From Maridesulfovibrio sp. (lineage in GTDB: Bacteria; Desulfobacterota; Desulfovibrionia; Desulfovibrionales; Desulfovibrionaceae), in assembly GCF_963678865.1 (NCBI RefSeq), contig NZ_OY787459.1, forward strand, positions 400,501 through 464,500: a DNA stretch of 64,000 nucleotides. The letters are read 5' to 3'. The notes under the pieces were generated by a model, which was not told the DNA's origin, did not search any database, and was given only the letters and a program-made list of their open reading frames with translations. Below are positions 26,454 to 36,078 of this stretch, in pieces; the stretch's first letter is position 1, and every line of letters starts with the position of its first letter. Both the position numbers and the translations under genes were made by a program.

Positions 26454-27905
26454 TTATTTTTTCTCCAGACCGAGCATTGATACAACGTTGTCCGCAGCCT
26501 TTGCAATGTAATCAGCTTCGGACATCTTGTCTTTTTCACTGCCTTCAATAACAAGTTCAGGCTTGTTGGCCCGGTTTGCATCCGGTGTTACTTCGTATTC
26601 TGCAGGGAATTCGTTCTGGTAGTACATATCCTGAAAGCCCACAAATTTGAGCTGGTGTGCGGTGGAGTCGAGCACAGCACTTTCGGTCTCGGAAATCAGC
26701 CCAAGTTCTTTGGCCCGGATTAGTCCGGCAAAACATTCTCCGCCCTGAGTGCAGGCAATATGTCCGTGGGAGTTAGCCAGCAGCATGGAGTCCATGATCA
26801 TTTGTTCGCTGACCTGAATTACCTGAAAAGCCTTTTCCCCGCCGATAGCTTCAAATTTTTCTGCAAAATGTTTCACGCGCGGAAAGGAAACCGGGTTTCC
26901 AATCATTGCAGCCTGTGCAACAGAGGGCCGGACTTTGACAGGCTTATATTCACGTTCGTTTTCATCTTCGATAGCGTAGTAGCGGTAAACAGGGTCGGCG
27001 TGGGCAGACTGTACGCCGAATACACGGGGCAGGTCGGTGATTATCTCTAATTCGTACAATTTCAGGAACCCGGCCATGATGGCGGTGATGTTACCCGCGT
27101 TTCCGATGGGAACAAAGATACATTTATCCTTGAGGTCCCAATCATACCACTGGGCAACTTCAAAAGCGTATGATTCCTGACCGAGGATTCTCCATGAGTT
27201 CTTGGAGTTGAGCAATGCTACCCGGTAGTTATCCGCCAGATTTTCAACAACTTTCATACAGTCATCAAAGACGCCGGGAACTTCGAGTACCTTTGCTCCG
27301 CTGCCGAGGGGCTGGGCCAACTGCTGCGGAGTAACTTTTCCCTGAGGCAGGATAACAACTGATTTAACACCTTCTTTCATATATGAAGCGTAAAGGGCTG
27401 CCGCAGCGGAAGTATCACCGGTGGAAGCGCAGACAGTCAGGATTTCATCCCAGTTGTTTTTGTTCATCAAGGCATTGATGTAGCTGAATGCGCAAGCCAT
27501 ACCACGATCCTTGAATGATGCACTTGGGTTCTGGCCGTCGTTTTTGTATGCGGTTTTGATTCCGGTAACATCATTGAGGGCCGGGCTTGAAGCAACTATG
27601 GGGGTGTTGCCTTCACCGAGATAGAGGATTTCATTTTCTTCCATCACCGGGGCGAAAAGTTCGTAAAAACGGAAGATACCGCGCAGAGCATCTTTTTTGG
27701 TGGAGCAACGGGCATCAAAAATCTCACGCCATTCCTTGCCGCTGGTCTTTTTCAATTCGTCGAAGTTCAGGTCTTCAAGGATGAAAACAGAACCGCATTC
27801 AGGGCAGGTGTAATGCAGCTCGTTAATGTCGTAGCGGGCGTTACAGCCCAGACAGTGATACTCCATTTTACCGCGATATTCAGGAAACTTATTAGCAAGA
27901 CTCAT
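26454..27905 (-). CDS. thrC: Threonine synthase
   Basis: 483 aa from ATG 27905, preceded by AGAGGA. The open frame extends 25 codons further upstream but those codons lie inside a palindromic repeat (27921-28002) and are not protein-like. An N-terminal zinc-ribbon-like segment (CLGCNARYDINELHYTCPECG) precedes the PLP fold-type II core, with the lysine in NPSASFKDRGMACA. It makes threonine from O-phosphohomoserine. Zinc-ribbon-bearing threonine synthases are a known subgroup. Operon with tlyA. Confidence 0.93.
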   Translation of the reverse strand: MSLANKFPEYRGKMEYHCLGCNARYDINELHYTCPECGSVFILEDLNFDELKKTSGKEWREIFDARCSTKKDALRGIFRFYELFAPVMEENEILYLGEGNTPIVASSPALNDVTGIKTAYKNDGQNPSASFKDRGMACAFSYINALMNKNNWDEILTVCASTGDTSAAAALYASYMKEGVKSVVILPQGKVTPQQLAQPLGSGAKVLEVPGVFDDCMKVVENLADNYRVALLNSKNSWRILGQESYAFEVAQWYDWDLKDKCIFVPIGNAGNITAIMAGFLKLYELEIITDLPRVFGVQSAHADPVYRYYAIEDENEREYKPVKVRPSVAQAAMIGNPVSFPRVKHFAEKFEAIGGEKAFQVIQVSEQMIMDSMLLANSHGHIACTQGGECFAGLIRAKELGLISETESAVLDSTAHQLKFVGFQDMYYQNEFPAEYEVTPDANRANKPELVIEGSEKDKMSEADYIAKAADNVVSMLGLEKK

Positions 27906-27920
27906 CGTTTGTCCTCTTTT

Positions 27921-28002
27921 GCCTTCGGCGATCCCTGCCGGGGCCTTAAACCCTTTTGCAAAATGGTTTAAGAATCCCAAAAACTTTTATTAGGGCTTCG
28001 CC
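27921..28002 (+). repeat. Dispersed palindromic intergenic repeat, copy B1
   Basis: Begins GCCTTCGGCG, has an imperfect palindrome TTAAACC/GGTTTAA around 27946-27970, then AATCCCAAAAACTTTTATTAGGGCTTCGCC up to 28002. Same orientation as copies A1 and 39609-39689. Lies directly upstream of the thrC ribosome-binding site. Confidence 0.7.
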
Positions 28003-28045
28003 GATGTGGGTTATCAAATTTATTAAGCCTTTTAATACGCTATAT

Positions 28046-28117
28046 GCGGAGCTTATTAAAAGTTTTTGAAGAGTCCAGAGAAACTTTTTCCAAAAAGTTT
28101 CTTTGGCCGCCGGAGGC
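28046..28117 (-). repeat. Dispersed palindromic intergenic repeat, copy B2 (inverted)
   Basis: Hairpin arms AAACTTTTT (28081-28089) and AAAAAGTTT (28092-28100), flanked by GAGTCCAGAG on the left and CTTTGGCCGCCGGAGGC on the right. It faces copy B1, so the thrC-DUF456 gap holds two facing copies. Confidence 0.7.
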
Positions 28118-28157
28118 GAAATCTTTTATCTAAAAGCGCAAAGCGCATCAAATTTTC

Positions 28158-28661
28158 TTAACTAGGCCAGATTTTGGAAATACTCATGGCAAACATCCAG
28201 ACTCCGAGGCTGATTTTAATAGCCATGCCGAAAGCCTTGCCCCAAAATGCCCCCCATGCGGAGTGCTTGGCTTCATCAAAGCTTCTGCCGTGAGTGAGTT
28301 CCAGTACGAGGCAGCCACCAAAAGAGCCGAGCAGGGCGCCGGGTAATGCGCCGAGCCCGAAAAAGAACGGTGCGCCAAGAATTGCGCCACCGATAGCTCC
28401 GATGAACGCGCCGATGTTGCCGCGACCGGTTGCTCCGTATTTTTTGCCCCCAAAATACTGGGCTACGAATTCAAGGATTTCACCGACAAGGGCGATTACA
28501 CCAAGAATGATAATAAAGTTCCAGGTCATTGTTTCGGGCTGGTATAGCTTCCAGGCGGCTACAATAGCCAGAACCAGCCAGTTTGCCGGAAGCCCGAAAA
28601 CATGCAGTGCCAATGAGCACAGCATAAGCAGAATAACCAGAACTGCCAATGCGGTAATCAT
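28158..28661 (-). CDS. DUF456 small membrane protein
   Basis: 167 aa, almost entirely hydrophobic with four or five membrane segments. The two Gly-rich stretches (GNIGAFIGAIGGAILGAPFF and GALPGALLGSFGGCL) are the DUF456 hallmark. Function unknown. Starts three bases after the stop of paaK and so is translated from the same message. Two palindromic repeats follow before thrC. Confidence 0.85.
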   Translation of the reverse strand: MITALAVLVILLMLCSLALHVFGLPANWLVLAIVAAWKLYQPETMTWNFIIILGVIALVGEILEFVAQYFGGKKYGATGRGNIGAFIGAIGGAILGAPFFFGLGALPGALLGSFGGCLVLELTHGRSFDEAKHSAWGAFWGKAFGMAIKISLGVWMFAMSISKIWPS

Positions 28662-28664
28662 ATT

Positions 28665-29963
28665 TTATTCCTCTACATCCCGGAGGTCTACTACGCGCAC
28701 AGCTTTGCCTTCCCCTTTGGGAATGGTGTCGTGCTGGACCAGTTCGACTCTGGGGGTGATCAGGATTTCATCGCGCAGCATGGAGGCGATTTTTTTCTGA
28801 ATGCCTCGCAGTACTCGCATATCTTCAACGAAATGTTCTTCCTTGATTTCAACCTTGACTCTGATCTGGTCCATAAGACCTTCCTTGATCAGTTCGATAA
28901 GGTAGTTCTGACCGACTTCGGGGATACCCATGATGATTTTTTCGATCTGCATGGGATAGATATTCACTCCCTTAAGGATGAGCATATCGTCTGCACGCCC
29001 CATAATGCGGTCTATACGGCGGGAGGTACGTCCGCATTTGCACTGCCCCGGAAGGAATCGGGTCAGGTCGCGGGTGCGGTAACGGATAATGGGCATGCCT
29101 TCGCGGGTAAGGGTGGTCATTACCAGTTCGCCCACTTCACCTTCTGGAACATGTTCCCCGGTTTCAGGGTTGATAATCTCAGCAATATAGGAATCTTCCC
29201 AGACGTGCATACCGTTCTGCTCGAGACATTCGAAAGCTACGCCAGGACCGTTCATTTCAGAAAGTCCGTAAGAGTTGTAGGCCTTGATGTGCATTAACTC
29301 TTCAATTTTACGGCGGGTGTGTTCGGTATGCGGTTCCGCACCGATCAGTGCCACTTTCCAAGGCATATCGGCCGGATCAAAACCTTCATCACGTACTTTT
29401 GCAGCAAAATAAAGCGCAAAAGAGGGGATGATATGCAATCCGGTAACATTGAAATCGCGGATAAGTTTAATTTGTCGTTTGGTGTTTCCTGCGCCGGCCG
29501 GGATTGTAAGGCAACCCAGCCTTTCTGCACCGTAATGGATTCCGAGTCCGCCGGTAAAAAGTCCGTAACCGGACATATTTTGAAAAACATCGCTTTTTCT
29601 GAGACCCACGGAGTACATTGAGCGGGCCATAAGATCCGCCCAGGTATCAAGGTCTTTCTGAGTATAAAGAACGGCAGTGGGGGTTCCGGTAGTGCCTGAA
29701 GAGGCATGCAGGCGAACAAAATTATCCAGCGGTTGGGTCAGTAACCCGTATGGATACTGAGAACGGAGGTCATCTTTGGAAGTAAGGGGGAGCTTGGTTA
29801 TATCATCTGCTGTTTTGATGATGGATGGATCTATGCCGTTCTCTTTGAAAACTTTACTGTAATACGGAGATTTTGCAGCCAGTTGGATGGTTTCTTTCAG
29901 TCTTTTAACCTGGAGTTCTTCCAGTTTTCCTTTTTCAAGGGTTTCGGCTTCATGAAAATACAT
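28665..29963 (-). CDS. paaK: Phenylacetate--CoA ligase-type AMP-forming acyl-CoA ligase
   Basis: 432 aa. ANL-superfamily motifs: ATP-binding loop HASSGTTGTPTAV, YGLSEMNGPGVA, and RTRDLTRF plus the C-terminal MGRADDMLILKGVNIYP, as in PaaK. It activates an aryl or other carboxylic acid with ATP and CoA. Anaerobes often carry several PaaK paralogs, some activating indoleacetate, so the exact substrate is open. Cytoplasmic. Co-transcribed with the DUF456 gene; the 53-base gap to dnaB suggests it may be read from the ribosomal-dnaB operon or its own promoter. Confidence 0.88.
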   Translation of the reverse strand: MYFHEAETLEKGKLEELQVKRLKETIQLAAKSPYYSKVFKENGIDPSIIKTADDITKLPLTSKDDLRSQYPYGLLTQPLDNFVRLHASSGTTGTPTAVLYTQKDLDTWADLMARSMYSVGLRKSDVFQNMSGYGLFTGGLGIHYGAERLGCLTIPAGAGNTKRQIKLIRDFNVTGLHIIPSFALYFAAKVRDEGFDPADMPWKVALIGAEPHTEHTRRKIEELMHIKAYNSYGLSEMNGPGVAFECLEQNGMHVWEDSYIAEIINPETGEHVPEGEVGELVMTTLTREGMPIIRYRTRDLTRFLPGQCKCGRTSRRIDRIMGRADDMLILKGVNIYPMQIEKIIMGIPEVGQNYLIELIKEGLMDQIRVKVEIKEEHFVEDMRVLRGIQKKIASMLRDEILITPRVELVQHDTIPKGEGKAVRVVDLRDVEE

Positions 29964-30016
29964 TGATATTCTCCGTGTAAGTGTTTTCAGTGTATCACGT
30001 CATCAATATTATCCGA

Positions 30017-31444
30017 TTATTCATCGTCGTATTCAGACGGATATGGTTCGGCAGCTAGGTTTTCAAAAGCGGTGTAAGGACCAAGGAAGGCCAGTTCAAC
30101 AATACCTGTGGGACCGTTTCGCTGTTTGCCGATAATGACTTCCGCTTTGTTGGTCAGCGGTTTGTCCTCTTTTTTATTGTAGAAATCTTCACGGTAAAGA
30201 AAGAGGATAATATCTGCGTCCTGCTCAATAGCACCTGATTCACGCAGGTCAGACATCATGGGGCGTTTATCGGTACGTTCTTCAACCTTTCGGTTGAGCT
30301 GCGACAAGGCGATGACAGGTAAGTTCAGCTCCTTGGCCAGAGCTTTGAGGGATCGTGAAATATCGGAAATTTCCTGTTCACGGGAATCAACCCGGGCGCT
30401 GGAACGCATCAGCTGCAGATAATCGACCATGACCAGCCCCAGATTGTGCTGGGATTTTAAGCGCCGGCAGCGTGCACGCAGTTCCATAGTGGAGATTGCG
30501 GGAGTATCATCAATAAAAAGGGGTGCTTCTGTCAAGTCCTGAGCAGCATCATAAAGCTTGGCCCAGTCCTCGTCATCCAACTGTCCCGTCCTTAAACGCG
30601 AAAGATCGACTTTACCGTGGCAGGCCAGCATACGGGTCATCAACTGTCCCATTGCCATTTCGAGTGAAAAAACGGCAGTGGTCACACCGGAATGCAGGGC
30701 GGCACGCATTGCGACGTTAAGAGCGAATGCGGTTTTACCCATACTTGGACGTCCGGCAATGATGATCAGGTCAGAGTTCTGCAGACCTGCAGTCATTTCA
30801 TCGAATTTATGATATGTGGTGGTAATCCCGGTGACCAGTGATTTTTGGGAAACCCTGTTCTCAAGGTCTTGAAAGACTTCCTGAATAATCGCCTTACTAC
30901 CTTTGAGAGTGGTATTCTTTTTGGAGTCGGTAATATCAAAGATCGCCTGCTCGGAATGATCCAGCAGTTCTTTCACATCCTGTGCTTCAAAGCTTTCGTT
31001 GATAATATTGGCAGCAGTATCTATCAGGCTGCGCTGGATGCCTTTTTCAGCTACTATCTCCGCGTGATACAGGGCGTTTGCAGAACTGACTACAGAGTTG
31101 GCGAGCTCTGCGAGATATACGGGACCACCCACGGAATCAATTTTATCACTGGCTGTGAGATATTCACTGACCGTGATCAGATCGATGGGGGCGTTGCGTG
31201 TATAAAGGGCTTCAAAAGCCCGAAAAATTTCCCGATGGGCAGGGGAGTAGAAGTCGTCTGATTTGACGATATCAACGAGATCGTTGAATATGGTATTGCT
31301 TAAGAAAACCCCGCCGAGCACGGCCTGTTCAGCTTCAAGGTTATGTGGCGGGACTTTACGCAAAAGATCGGACGAAGCGTCGTTAGACGCTCCGCCCGAA
31401 TTGTAGTCTGAGCCTGATTTACGCTTCAGCTTCTGCTTCTGCAT
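30017..31444 (-). CDS. dnaB: Replicative DNA helicase
   Basis: 475 aa. N-terminal DnaG-interacting domain (LEAEQAVLGGVFLSN onward) and RecA-like motor with Walker A GRPSMGKTAFAL and Walker B LVMVDYLQLM. Hexameric helicase that unwinds DNA at the fork. The ATG start lies 26 bases inside rplI in another frame, in the GAAGCAGAAGC-rich 3' end of that gene; no intervening ATG exists downstream before the conserved core, and a TTG near 31375 is a possible alternative. The first 25 residues are polar and not conserved. Confidence 0.93.
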   Translation of the reverse strand: MQKQKLKRKSGSDYNSGGASNDASSDLLRKVPPHNLEAEQAVLGGVFLSNTIFNDLVDIVKSDDFYSPAHREIFRAFEALYTRNAPIDLITVSEYLTASDKIDSVGGPVYLAELANSVVSSANALYHAEIVAEKGIQRSLIDTAANIINESFEAQDVKELLDHSEQAIFDITDSKKNTTLKGSKAIIQEVFQDLENRVSQKSLVTGITTTYHKFDEMTAGLQNSDLIIIAGRPSMGKTAFALNVAMRAALHSGVTTAVFSLEMAMGQLMTRMLACHGKVDLSRLRTGQLDDEDWAKLYDAAQDLTEAPLFIDDTPAISTMELRARCRRLKSQHNLGLVMVDYLQLMRSSARVDSREQEISDISRSLKALAKELNLPVIALSQLNRKVEERTDKRPMMSDLRESGAIEQDADIILFLYREDFYNKKEDKPLTNKAEVIIGKQRNGPTGIVELAFLGPYTAFENLAAEPYPSEYDDE

Positions 31445-31940
31445 CTGCTTCAGCTACGGGTGCTTCGGTTTCAGCGGGCTCTTCTTCAACCGGTCCGCCA
31501 ACTTTGGCTACAACCAGTTTAACTTCACCGCGAACTTCGGGGTGGAGTTTGATTTCGATTGCGTATTCACCGAGAGAACGGATGGGCTCGCCCAGCAGGA
31601 TCTTTCTGCGGTCAATATCGAAATCCATTTCAGCGAGAGCTTCAGCGATGTTAACTGCGGTTACGGAACCATACAGTTTGTCGCCTTCACCAACGCGAAC
31701 TTCAATGTTAACTTCAACTTCAGCCAGTCTGTCTCTGAGACCTTCTGCCTGAGTGCGGAGATTGTCAGCCATTTCCTGAAGCTTTCTTTTTTCAAGCTCA
31801 AACTGCTTGAGGTTTGCTTCAGAAGCGGGCATGGCCAGTCCCTGAGGAATCAGGTAGTTACGACCATAACCGGCTTTAACGGATACAATTTCACCAAGGC
31901 TTCCAAGGGAGTCTACATCGGCACGTAAAATAAGTTTCAT
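31419..31940 (-). CDS. rplI: 50S ribosomal protein L9
   Basis: 173 aa. Canonical N-domain (MKLILRADVDSLGSLGEIVSVKAGYGRNYLIPQGLA) and C-domain ending in REVRGEVKLVV-like sequence. An additional Ala/Glu-rich tail of about 25 residues (VEEEPAETEAPVAEA onward) is unusual in length, and its repetitive GAAGCA coding overlaps the dnaB start. Part of rpsF-rpsR-rplI-dnaB. Confidence 0.95.
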   Translation of the reverse strand: MKLILRADVDSLGSLGEIVSVKAGYGRNYLIPQGLAMPASEANLKQFELEKRKLQEMADNLRTQAEGLRDRLAEVEVNIEVRVGEGDKLYGSVTAVNIAEALAEMDFDIDRRKILLGEPIRSLGEYAIEIKLHPEVRGEVKLVVAKVGGPVEEEPAETEAPVAEADAEAEAEA

Positions 31941-31949
31941 GTGATCCCC

Positions 31950-32210
31950 CTAGATGCTTTTTTTCTTTACATCAGTGCTGTGCACAGTGGTGTAATGCAT
32001 GAGAGCCATCTGTCTGGAACGTTTAATTTCAGTAGTAAGACGACGCTGATGCTTGGCGCAGGTACCGGTAATTCTGCGGGCAATGATTTTGCCGCGCTCG
32101 GTTACGAAGTCCTTGAGAATGTCAGGACGTTTATAATCGAGGGGAAGGTTCTTATCCGCACAGAAGCGGCAGAACTTTCTTTTGGGTGTGAATTTTCTTT
32201 TGAATGCCAT
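31950..32210 (-). CDS. rpsR: 30S ribosomal protein S18
   Basis: 86 aa. Typical [12 protein letters not shown] start with Cys residues of the putative zinc-binding type, and core [33 protein letters not shown]. Starts two bases after the rpsF stop and is followed by rplI. Confidence 0.96.
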   Translation of the reverse strand: MAFKRKFTPKRKFCRFCADKNLPLDYKRPDILKDFVTERGKIIARRITGTCAKHQRRLTTEIKRSRQMALMHYTTVHSTDVKKKSI

Positions 32211-32212
32211 GA

Positions 32213-32524
32213 TTAAGCCTCCTCTGCCTTTGCGGTTTCATCAAGTTTAACAGTTACGAACTTGAAGATACCGTCGGTGATACGGATGTTGCGCTCGAGT
32301 TCTGCAACCAGCGGGCCGGGTGCGTCGAAAACAAGGCGGACATAGTATCCACGGGTCTGGTTCTGGACAGGGTAAGCCAGCTGGCGGGAACCCCAATCGT
32401 CGATCTCTTCCATCTTGCCGCCTTCGCGGTCAATGATTGCGATGAGTCCCTCAACGATTTCCTTGCGGCTGTCGCTAGCAAGTTCGGGGCTCAAAAGCAA
32501 AAGTACTTCATACTTTCTGAGCAT
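32213..32524 (-). CDS. rpsF: 30S ribosomal protein S6
   Basis: 103 aa, standard fold pattern ([43 protein letters not shown]). First gene of the ribosomal cluster, with AAGGAGG just before the ATG. Its C-terminal acidic tail is short. S6 and S18 form a heterodimer on the 30S subunit. Confidence 0.96.
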   Translation of the reverse strand: MLRKYEVLLLLSPELASDSRKEIVEGLIAIIDREGGKMEEIDDWGSRQLAYPVQNQTRGYYVRLVFDAPGPLVAELERNIRITDGIFKFVTVKLDETAKAEEA

Positions 32525-32582
32525 TATTAACTCCTCCTTATGGTCTATGGCCCTTTCCTATATAAGGGCAAGGCAAAAGGGA

Positions 32583-32611
32583 TATTTATTCCCTTCACTC
32601 AGTCCTGTCAA
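32583..32611 (-). promoter_or_regulatory. Sigma70-type promoter for rpsF operon
   Basis: On the minus strand TTGACA (32611-32606) and TAAATA (32588-32583) are 17 bases apart. A leader hairpin GCCCTT/AAGGGC follows before the rpsF ribosome-binding site and might be a site for S6:S18 autoregulation, but the known consensus was not clearly recognised. Confidence 0.6.
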
Positions 32612-32641
32612 GCAGGAATGAAACTATATCTAAAAAATAAA

Positions 32642-32673
32642 AAAGCCGGAAGCTTAAAAAGGCTTTCGGCTTT
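32642..32673 (-). terminator. Terminator after fabI
   Basis: AAAGCCG (32642-32648) and CGGCTTT (32667-32673) with extra AGC/GCT pairing inside. On the minus strand it is followed by a long T-rich run. It separates fabI from the rpsF promoter. Confidence 0.85.
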
Positions 32674-32695
32674 GTAATTTAATATCCGAATGAAA

Positions 32696-33460
32696 TTAAA
32701 TTCCAAGAATATTATAACCGCAATCGACAAAGTGTGTTTCCCCGGTAACCCCGGCGGAAAGGTCTGATGCGTAGTAAACAGCTGTTTTACCAACATCTTC
32801 AGTGGTTACGTTCCGTTTGAGCGGAGCGCGTTCTTCAATGTGTCTGAAAATGTCTTTAAAGCTGGATATGCCGGAAGCGGCCAGAGTCTTGATGGGACCG
32901 GCGCTGATGGCATTCATGCGGATACCTTTGGCACCGAGGTCTACAGCAAGATAACGGACACTGGCTTCAAGAGTCGCTTTGGCAACTCCCATAACATTAT
33001 AGTTAGTAATAACCCTGCTTGAACCGAGATAAGTCATAGCCATGACGGAACCGCCGGGGTTGATTACATCTTCGTATGCGTTGCAAAGGCTGACCAGAGA
33101 GTAAGCTGAAACATCCATGGCAAGGTGAAAACCTTCGCGGGAAGTTTCAATATAGCGGTTTTTCAGGTCATCGCGGTTGGCGAAAGCAACGGAGTGGATG
33201 AGAATATCAATATCTCCCCACTGTTTTTTTACTTCTTCAACTGATTCGGCGATGCTTTCATCGCTCTGAACGTCACACTGGAAAGTGAATGCTCCGCCCA
33301 GTTCTTCACTGATGGGTTCGACGCGTTTTTTAATGGCATCGTTAACATAGCTGAAAGCCAGCTCGGCCCCTTGTTCCTTGAATTCCTTGGCGATGCCGTA
33401 AGCAATGCTTTTTTTGTTAGCAACACCGAAAATCAGTGCTTTTTTACCTTTGAGCAGCAT
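32696..33460 (-). CDS. fabI: Enoyl-[acyl-carrier-protein] reductase (NADH)
   Basis: 254 aa. Divergent short-chain dehydrogenase with the FabI N-terminus GKKALIFGVANKKSIAYGIA and catalytic Tyr-x6-Lys in TNYNVMGVAKATLE. Last step of each fatty-acid elongation cycle; target of triclosan-type inhibitors by family knowledge. It follows purC by 47 bases and ends at its own terminator. Confidence 0.95.
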   Translation of the reverse strand: MLLKGKKALIFGVANKKSIAYGIAKEFKEQGAELAFSYVNDAIKKRVEPISEELGGAFTFQCDVQSDESIAESVEEVKKQWGDIDILIHSVAFANRDDLKNRYIETSREGFHLAMDVSAYSLVSLCNAYEDVINPGGSVMAMTYLGSSRVITNYNVMGVAKATLEASVRYLAVDLGAKGIRMNAISAGPIKTLAASGISSFKDIFRHIEERAPLKRNVTTEDVGKTAVYYASDLSAGVTGETHFVDCGYNILGI

Positions 33461-33507
33461 TAATCTCTCCTTATTTATTAATTCTTCATATCGTGTAGCG
33501 CACTAAC

Positions 33508-34407
33508 TTAAGCGTCAAGTTCACTTTCAGTCAAGAGTTTGAATGCTTCCATGTATTTATCACGGGTTTTGGTTGCGATTTCTTCAGGTACTTCCGGAGC
33601 CGGAGGCTGCTTGTTGAATTTGATTTCAGTCAGCCAGTCGCGCAGAAACTGCTTGTCAAAGCTGGGCTGTCCCTTGCCTGCTTCATAACCTTCCATGGGC
33701 CAGAAGCGGGAGGAGTCCGGGGTCAGCACTTCGTCAATAAGAATCAGTTCTCCATCGATGAGACCGAATTCGAATTTGGTATCAGCAATGATGATTCCCT
33801 TTTCACGGGCATAATCACGGCCGCGTTTGTAGATGGAAAGAGTAACATCCTGAACTTTTTCCAGCAGTTCTTCGCCGAGCATTTCCATGGCTTTTTCCAC
33901 GGAAATATTTTCATCATGCTCGCCAAGCTCCGCTTTGGTGGAGGGGGTGAACAGGGGTTGCTCCAACATTTCAGATTCTTTGAGCCCTTCGGGAAGTTTG
34001 TGACCACAGACTTCTCCGGTTTTCTGATAGTCTTTCCAGCCGGACCCGGTAATGTAGCCGCGTACGATACATTCGATGGGCAACGGTTTGGCTTTTTTTA
34101 CCAGCACGGAACGTCCTTCCAATTGGTCGCGGTATTTGTGAAGCACTTCCGGGTAATCTTCCACTTTGGATGCAATCAGGTGGTTGGGGACAATATCTTT
34201 AAACATGTCCATCCAGAACAGAGTGATCTGGTTTAGGATTTTACCTTTATCATCAATTGGATTGGGCATGATGACGTCGTATGCGGAAATCCTGTCGGTG
34301 GTTACCAGCAGAAGCTTGTCATCATCCACTTCGTAGATGTCGCGGACTTTACCGCGGGAAAGAAGATTCAATTCTTTAATATCAGTTTCAATTACATGCT
34401 TGGACAT
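33508..34407 (-). CDS. purC: Phosphoribosylaminoimidazole-succinocarboxamide synthase
   Basis: 299 aa, SAICAR synthetase. Motifs: [59 protein letters not shown] and [15 protein letters not shown]. It is the longer form of the family (E. coli PurC is near 237 aa). Purine synthesis, cytoplasm. Operon with fabI is likely from spacing, though functionally unrelated. Confidence 0.96.
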   Translation of the reverse strand: MSKHVIETDIKELNLLSRGKVRDIYEVDDDKLLLVTTDRISAYDVIMPNPIDDKGKILNQITLFWMDMFKDIVPNHLIASKVEDYPEVLHKYRDQLEGRSVLVKKAKPLPIECIVRGYITGSGWKDYQKTGEVCGHKLPEGLKESEMLEQPLFTPSTKAELGEHDENISVEKAMEMLGEELLEKVQDVTLSIYKRGRDYAREKGIIIADTKFEFGLIDGELILIDEVLTPDSSRFWPMEGYEAGKGQPSFDKQFLRDWLTEIKFNKQPPAPEVPEEIATKTRDKYMEAFKLLTESELDA

Positions 34408-34456
34408 CTGCGTATCCTCTTATAGTTAGTTAAAATGACAATCGGTCATGCAGAGC

Positions 34457-34530
34457 GGCGAAGCCCTATAAAAAAAGTTCGGGAGAGTCGAAAGAACTCT
34501 TTCTTAAGTTCTTTGCCCCCCCGAAGGGTT
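34457..34530 (-). repeat. Dispersed palindromic intergenic repeat, copy C
   Basis: Reads inverted relative to copy A1: GGCGAAGCC (34457-34465), A-rich run, GGGAGAGTCGAAAGAACTC, imperfect palindrome to TTCTTTG, then CCCCCCGAAGGG. It fills most of the purC-hisD gap. Confidence 0.65.
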
Positions 34531-34568
34531 ACCGTAGCATAATTAAATCATAAAAACGCGTAAGCGCA

Positions 34569-35876
34569 TCAGTTTTTCAATCTTGTTTCAACAGAACGGG
34601 CGTGAGCCTCAAGTCCTTCGAGGCGTGCCAGTCTGGCAATCTTAGCGCCGTGGCGGTCAACGTAGCTCTTGTCAGTATAGATCAGACTTGTCTTTTTAGT
34701 AAATGTTTGCACCGAAAGCGCGGAGGAAAAACGTGCGGTGCCAACGGTGGGCAGCACGTGGTTGGGGCCTGCGAAGTAATCACCCACCGGTTCCGGTGTA
34801 AAGTGGCCCATGAAGATCGCACCTGCGTGTTTGATCCGGCCTATTGCCCCCCAGGGTTCTTCAAAGGCAAGCTCCAAGTGTTCCGGGGCCATCCTGTTTA
34901 CAAAGTCAATCCCAACTTCTAGATTCGGGACTTTGACTATTGCGCCCCAGTCTTCAAGGGATTTGAGGGCAATCTCTCCGCGAGGGAGCAGGTCGGCCTG
35001 TTTTTTGAGCTCGTACTTTACCTTGAGTCCCAGTTCGTCATCCCATGTTACAAGGATGGAGGAAGCAAGGGGGTCGTGTTCAGCCTGTGAAAGGAGGTCG
35101 GCGGCTATCCATGCCGGATCGGAATTACCGTCCGCAAGAATGGCTACTTCACTGGGGCCGGCAATCATGTCGATACCGACCTCGCCCACCAGCTGGCCTT
35201 TGGCTGTGGCTACAAAGATGTTGCCCGGTCCTGCAATGACGTCACAGGGGGGGATTGTTTCAGTTCCGTAAGCTAGAGCACCGATAGCCCATGCGGAGCC
35301 GGATGTGTAAATTTCGTTGATTCCCAGTTCCTGAGCTGTGGCGAGGATATACGGGTTAAGAGTTCCGTCTTTGCGGGGAGGGGAGATTACCGCGATTTCC
35401 TTGACCCCGGCTACCTGAGCGGGGACTGCGTTCATGATCATGCTGGAAATAAGGGGTGTTTCTCCGCCCTGTCCGCCGGGAACATACAGACCTACCCGGT
35501 CAACCGGGCGAACCAGCTGGCCGAGGATGGTTCCGTCCTCTCCTGTGGTCCACCATGATTCTTCTACCTGTCTGCGGTGGAAATCTCTGATGTTGCGAAT
35601 TGCTTCCTCGATTATCTCAAGGTCCTGTGATTCAATTTCGGTATAGGCAAGGCGACGCTGGTCGGTGCCGACTTTGAGCATATGGTGGGTGAAATCAGGG
35701 CAGTCGAACTGTCTGGTATAGTCTACAAGGGCCTGATCCCCCTCGGACTTAACTCTAGATAGGATGTCTTTGACAATGGAGTCTACTTTGCTGTCAGGGT
35801 TGACCCGGAGTTCAAGCCATTTTTTGATTTCCGGCCAGTCCTGCTGTCCGGAATAATTAATGTCTCTGCAAGGCAT
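34569..35876 (-). CDS. hisD: Histidinol dehydrogenase
   Basis: 435 aa from ATG 35876, preceded by AAGGA seven bases upstream; a further 26 in-frame codons upstream look non-native, and the E. coli enzyme is about the same length as this start gives. Family motifs GPGNIFVATAKGQLVGEVGIDMIAGPSEVA and MAPEHLEL are present; zinc and NAD dependent. It oxidises histidinol to histidine in two steps. Not next to other his genes in this window. Confidence 0.95.
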   Translation of the reverse strand: MPCRDINYSGQQDWPEIKKWLELRVNPDSKVDSIVKDILSRVKSEGDQALVDYTRQFDCPDFTHHMLKVGTDQRRLAYTEIESQDLEIIEEAIRNIRDFHRRQVEESWWTTGEDGTILGQLVRPVDRVGLYVPGGQGGETPLISSMIMNAVPAQVAGVKEIAVISPPRKDGTLNPYILATAQELGINEIYTSGSAWAIGALAYGTETIPPCDVIAGPGNIFVATAKGQLVGEVGIDMIAGPSEVAILADGNSDPAWIAADLLSQAEHDPLASSILVTWDDELGLKVKYELKKQADLLPRGEIALKSLEDWGAIVKVPNLEVGIDFVNRMAPEHLELAFEEPWGAIGRIKHAGAIFMGHFTPEPVGDYFAGPNHVLPTVGTARFSSALSVQTFTKKTSLIYTDKSYVDRHGAKIARLARLEGLEAHARSVETRLKN

Positions 35877-36012
35877 AGAAGTGTCCTTAACTTGATGGAT
35901 GTGATTAGTGCGTAAAAAATTACGAAGAGATGTCTTTAAGATGCCTTGACCCATATCTCAATGTGCATCAAAAGTCGAGCAGAATAGACTGCCGGAAGTA
36001 GGAAATTAAAAA

Positions 36013-36037
36013 GGGCCGGGAGTAAAACTCCCGGCCC
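36013..36037 (-). terminator. Terminator after the porin gene
   Basis: GGGCCGGGAGT (36013-36023) and ACTCCCGGCCC (36027-36037) with a three-base loop, followed on the minus strand by TTTTTAATTT. Very stable, as expected behind a highly expressed gene. Confidence 0.9.
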
Positions 36038-36078
36038 CCGGCGTCAAGGCTATGCTAAATAAGTTGTTCTAAGATTTA

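Noticed and set aside
27906..27980. 25-codon N-terminal extension of threonine synthase
   Set aside because: It lies in the palindromic repeat; AGAGGA before ATG 27905 gives a normal start.
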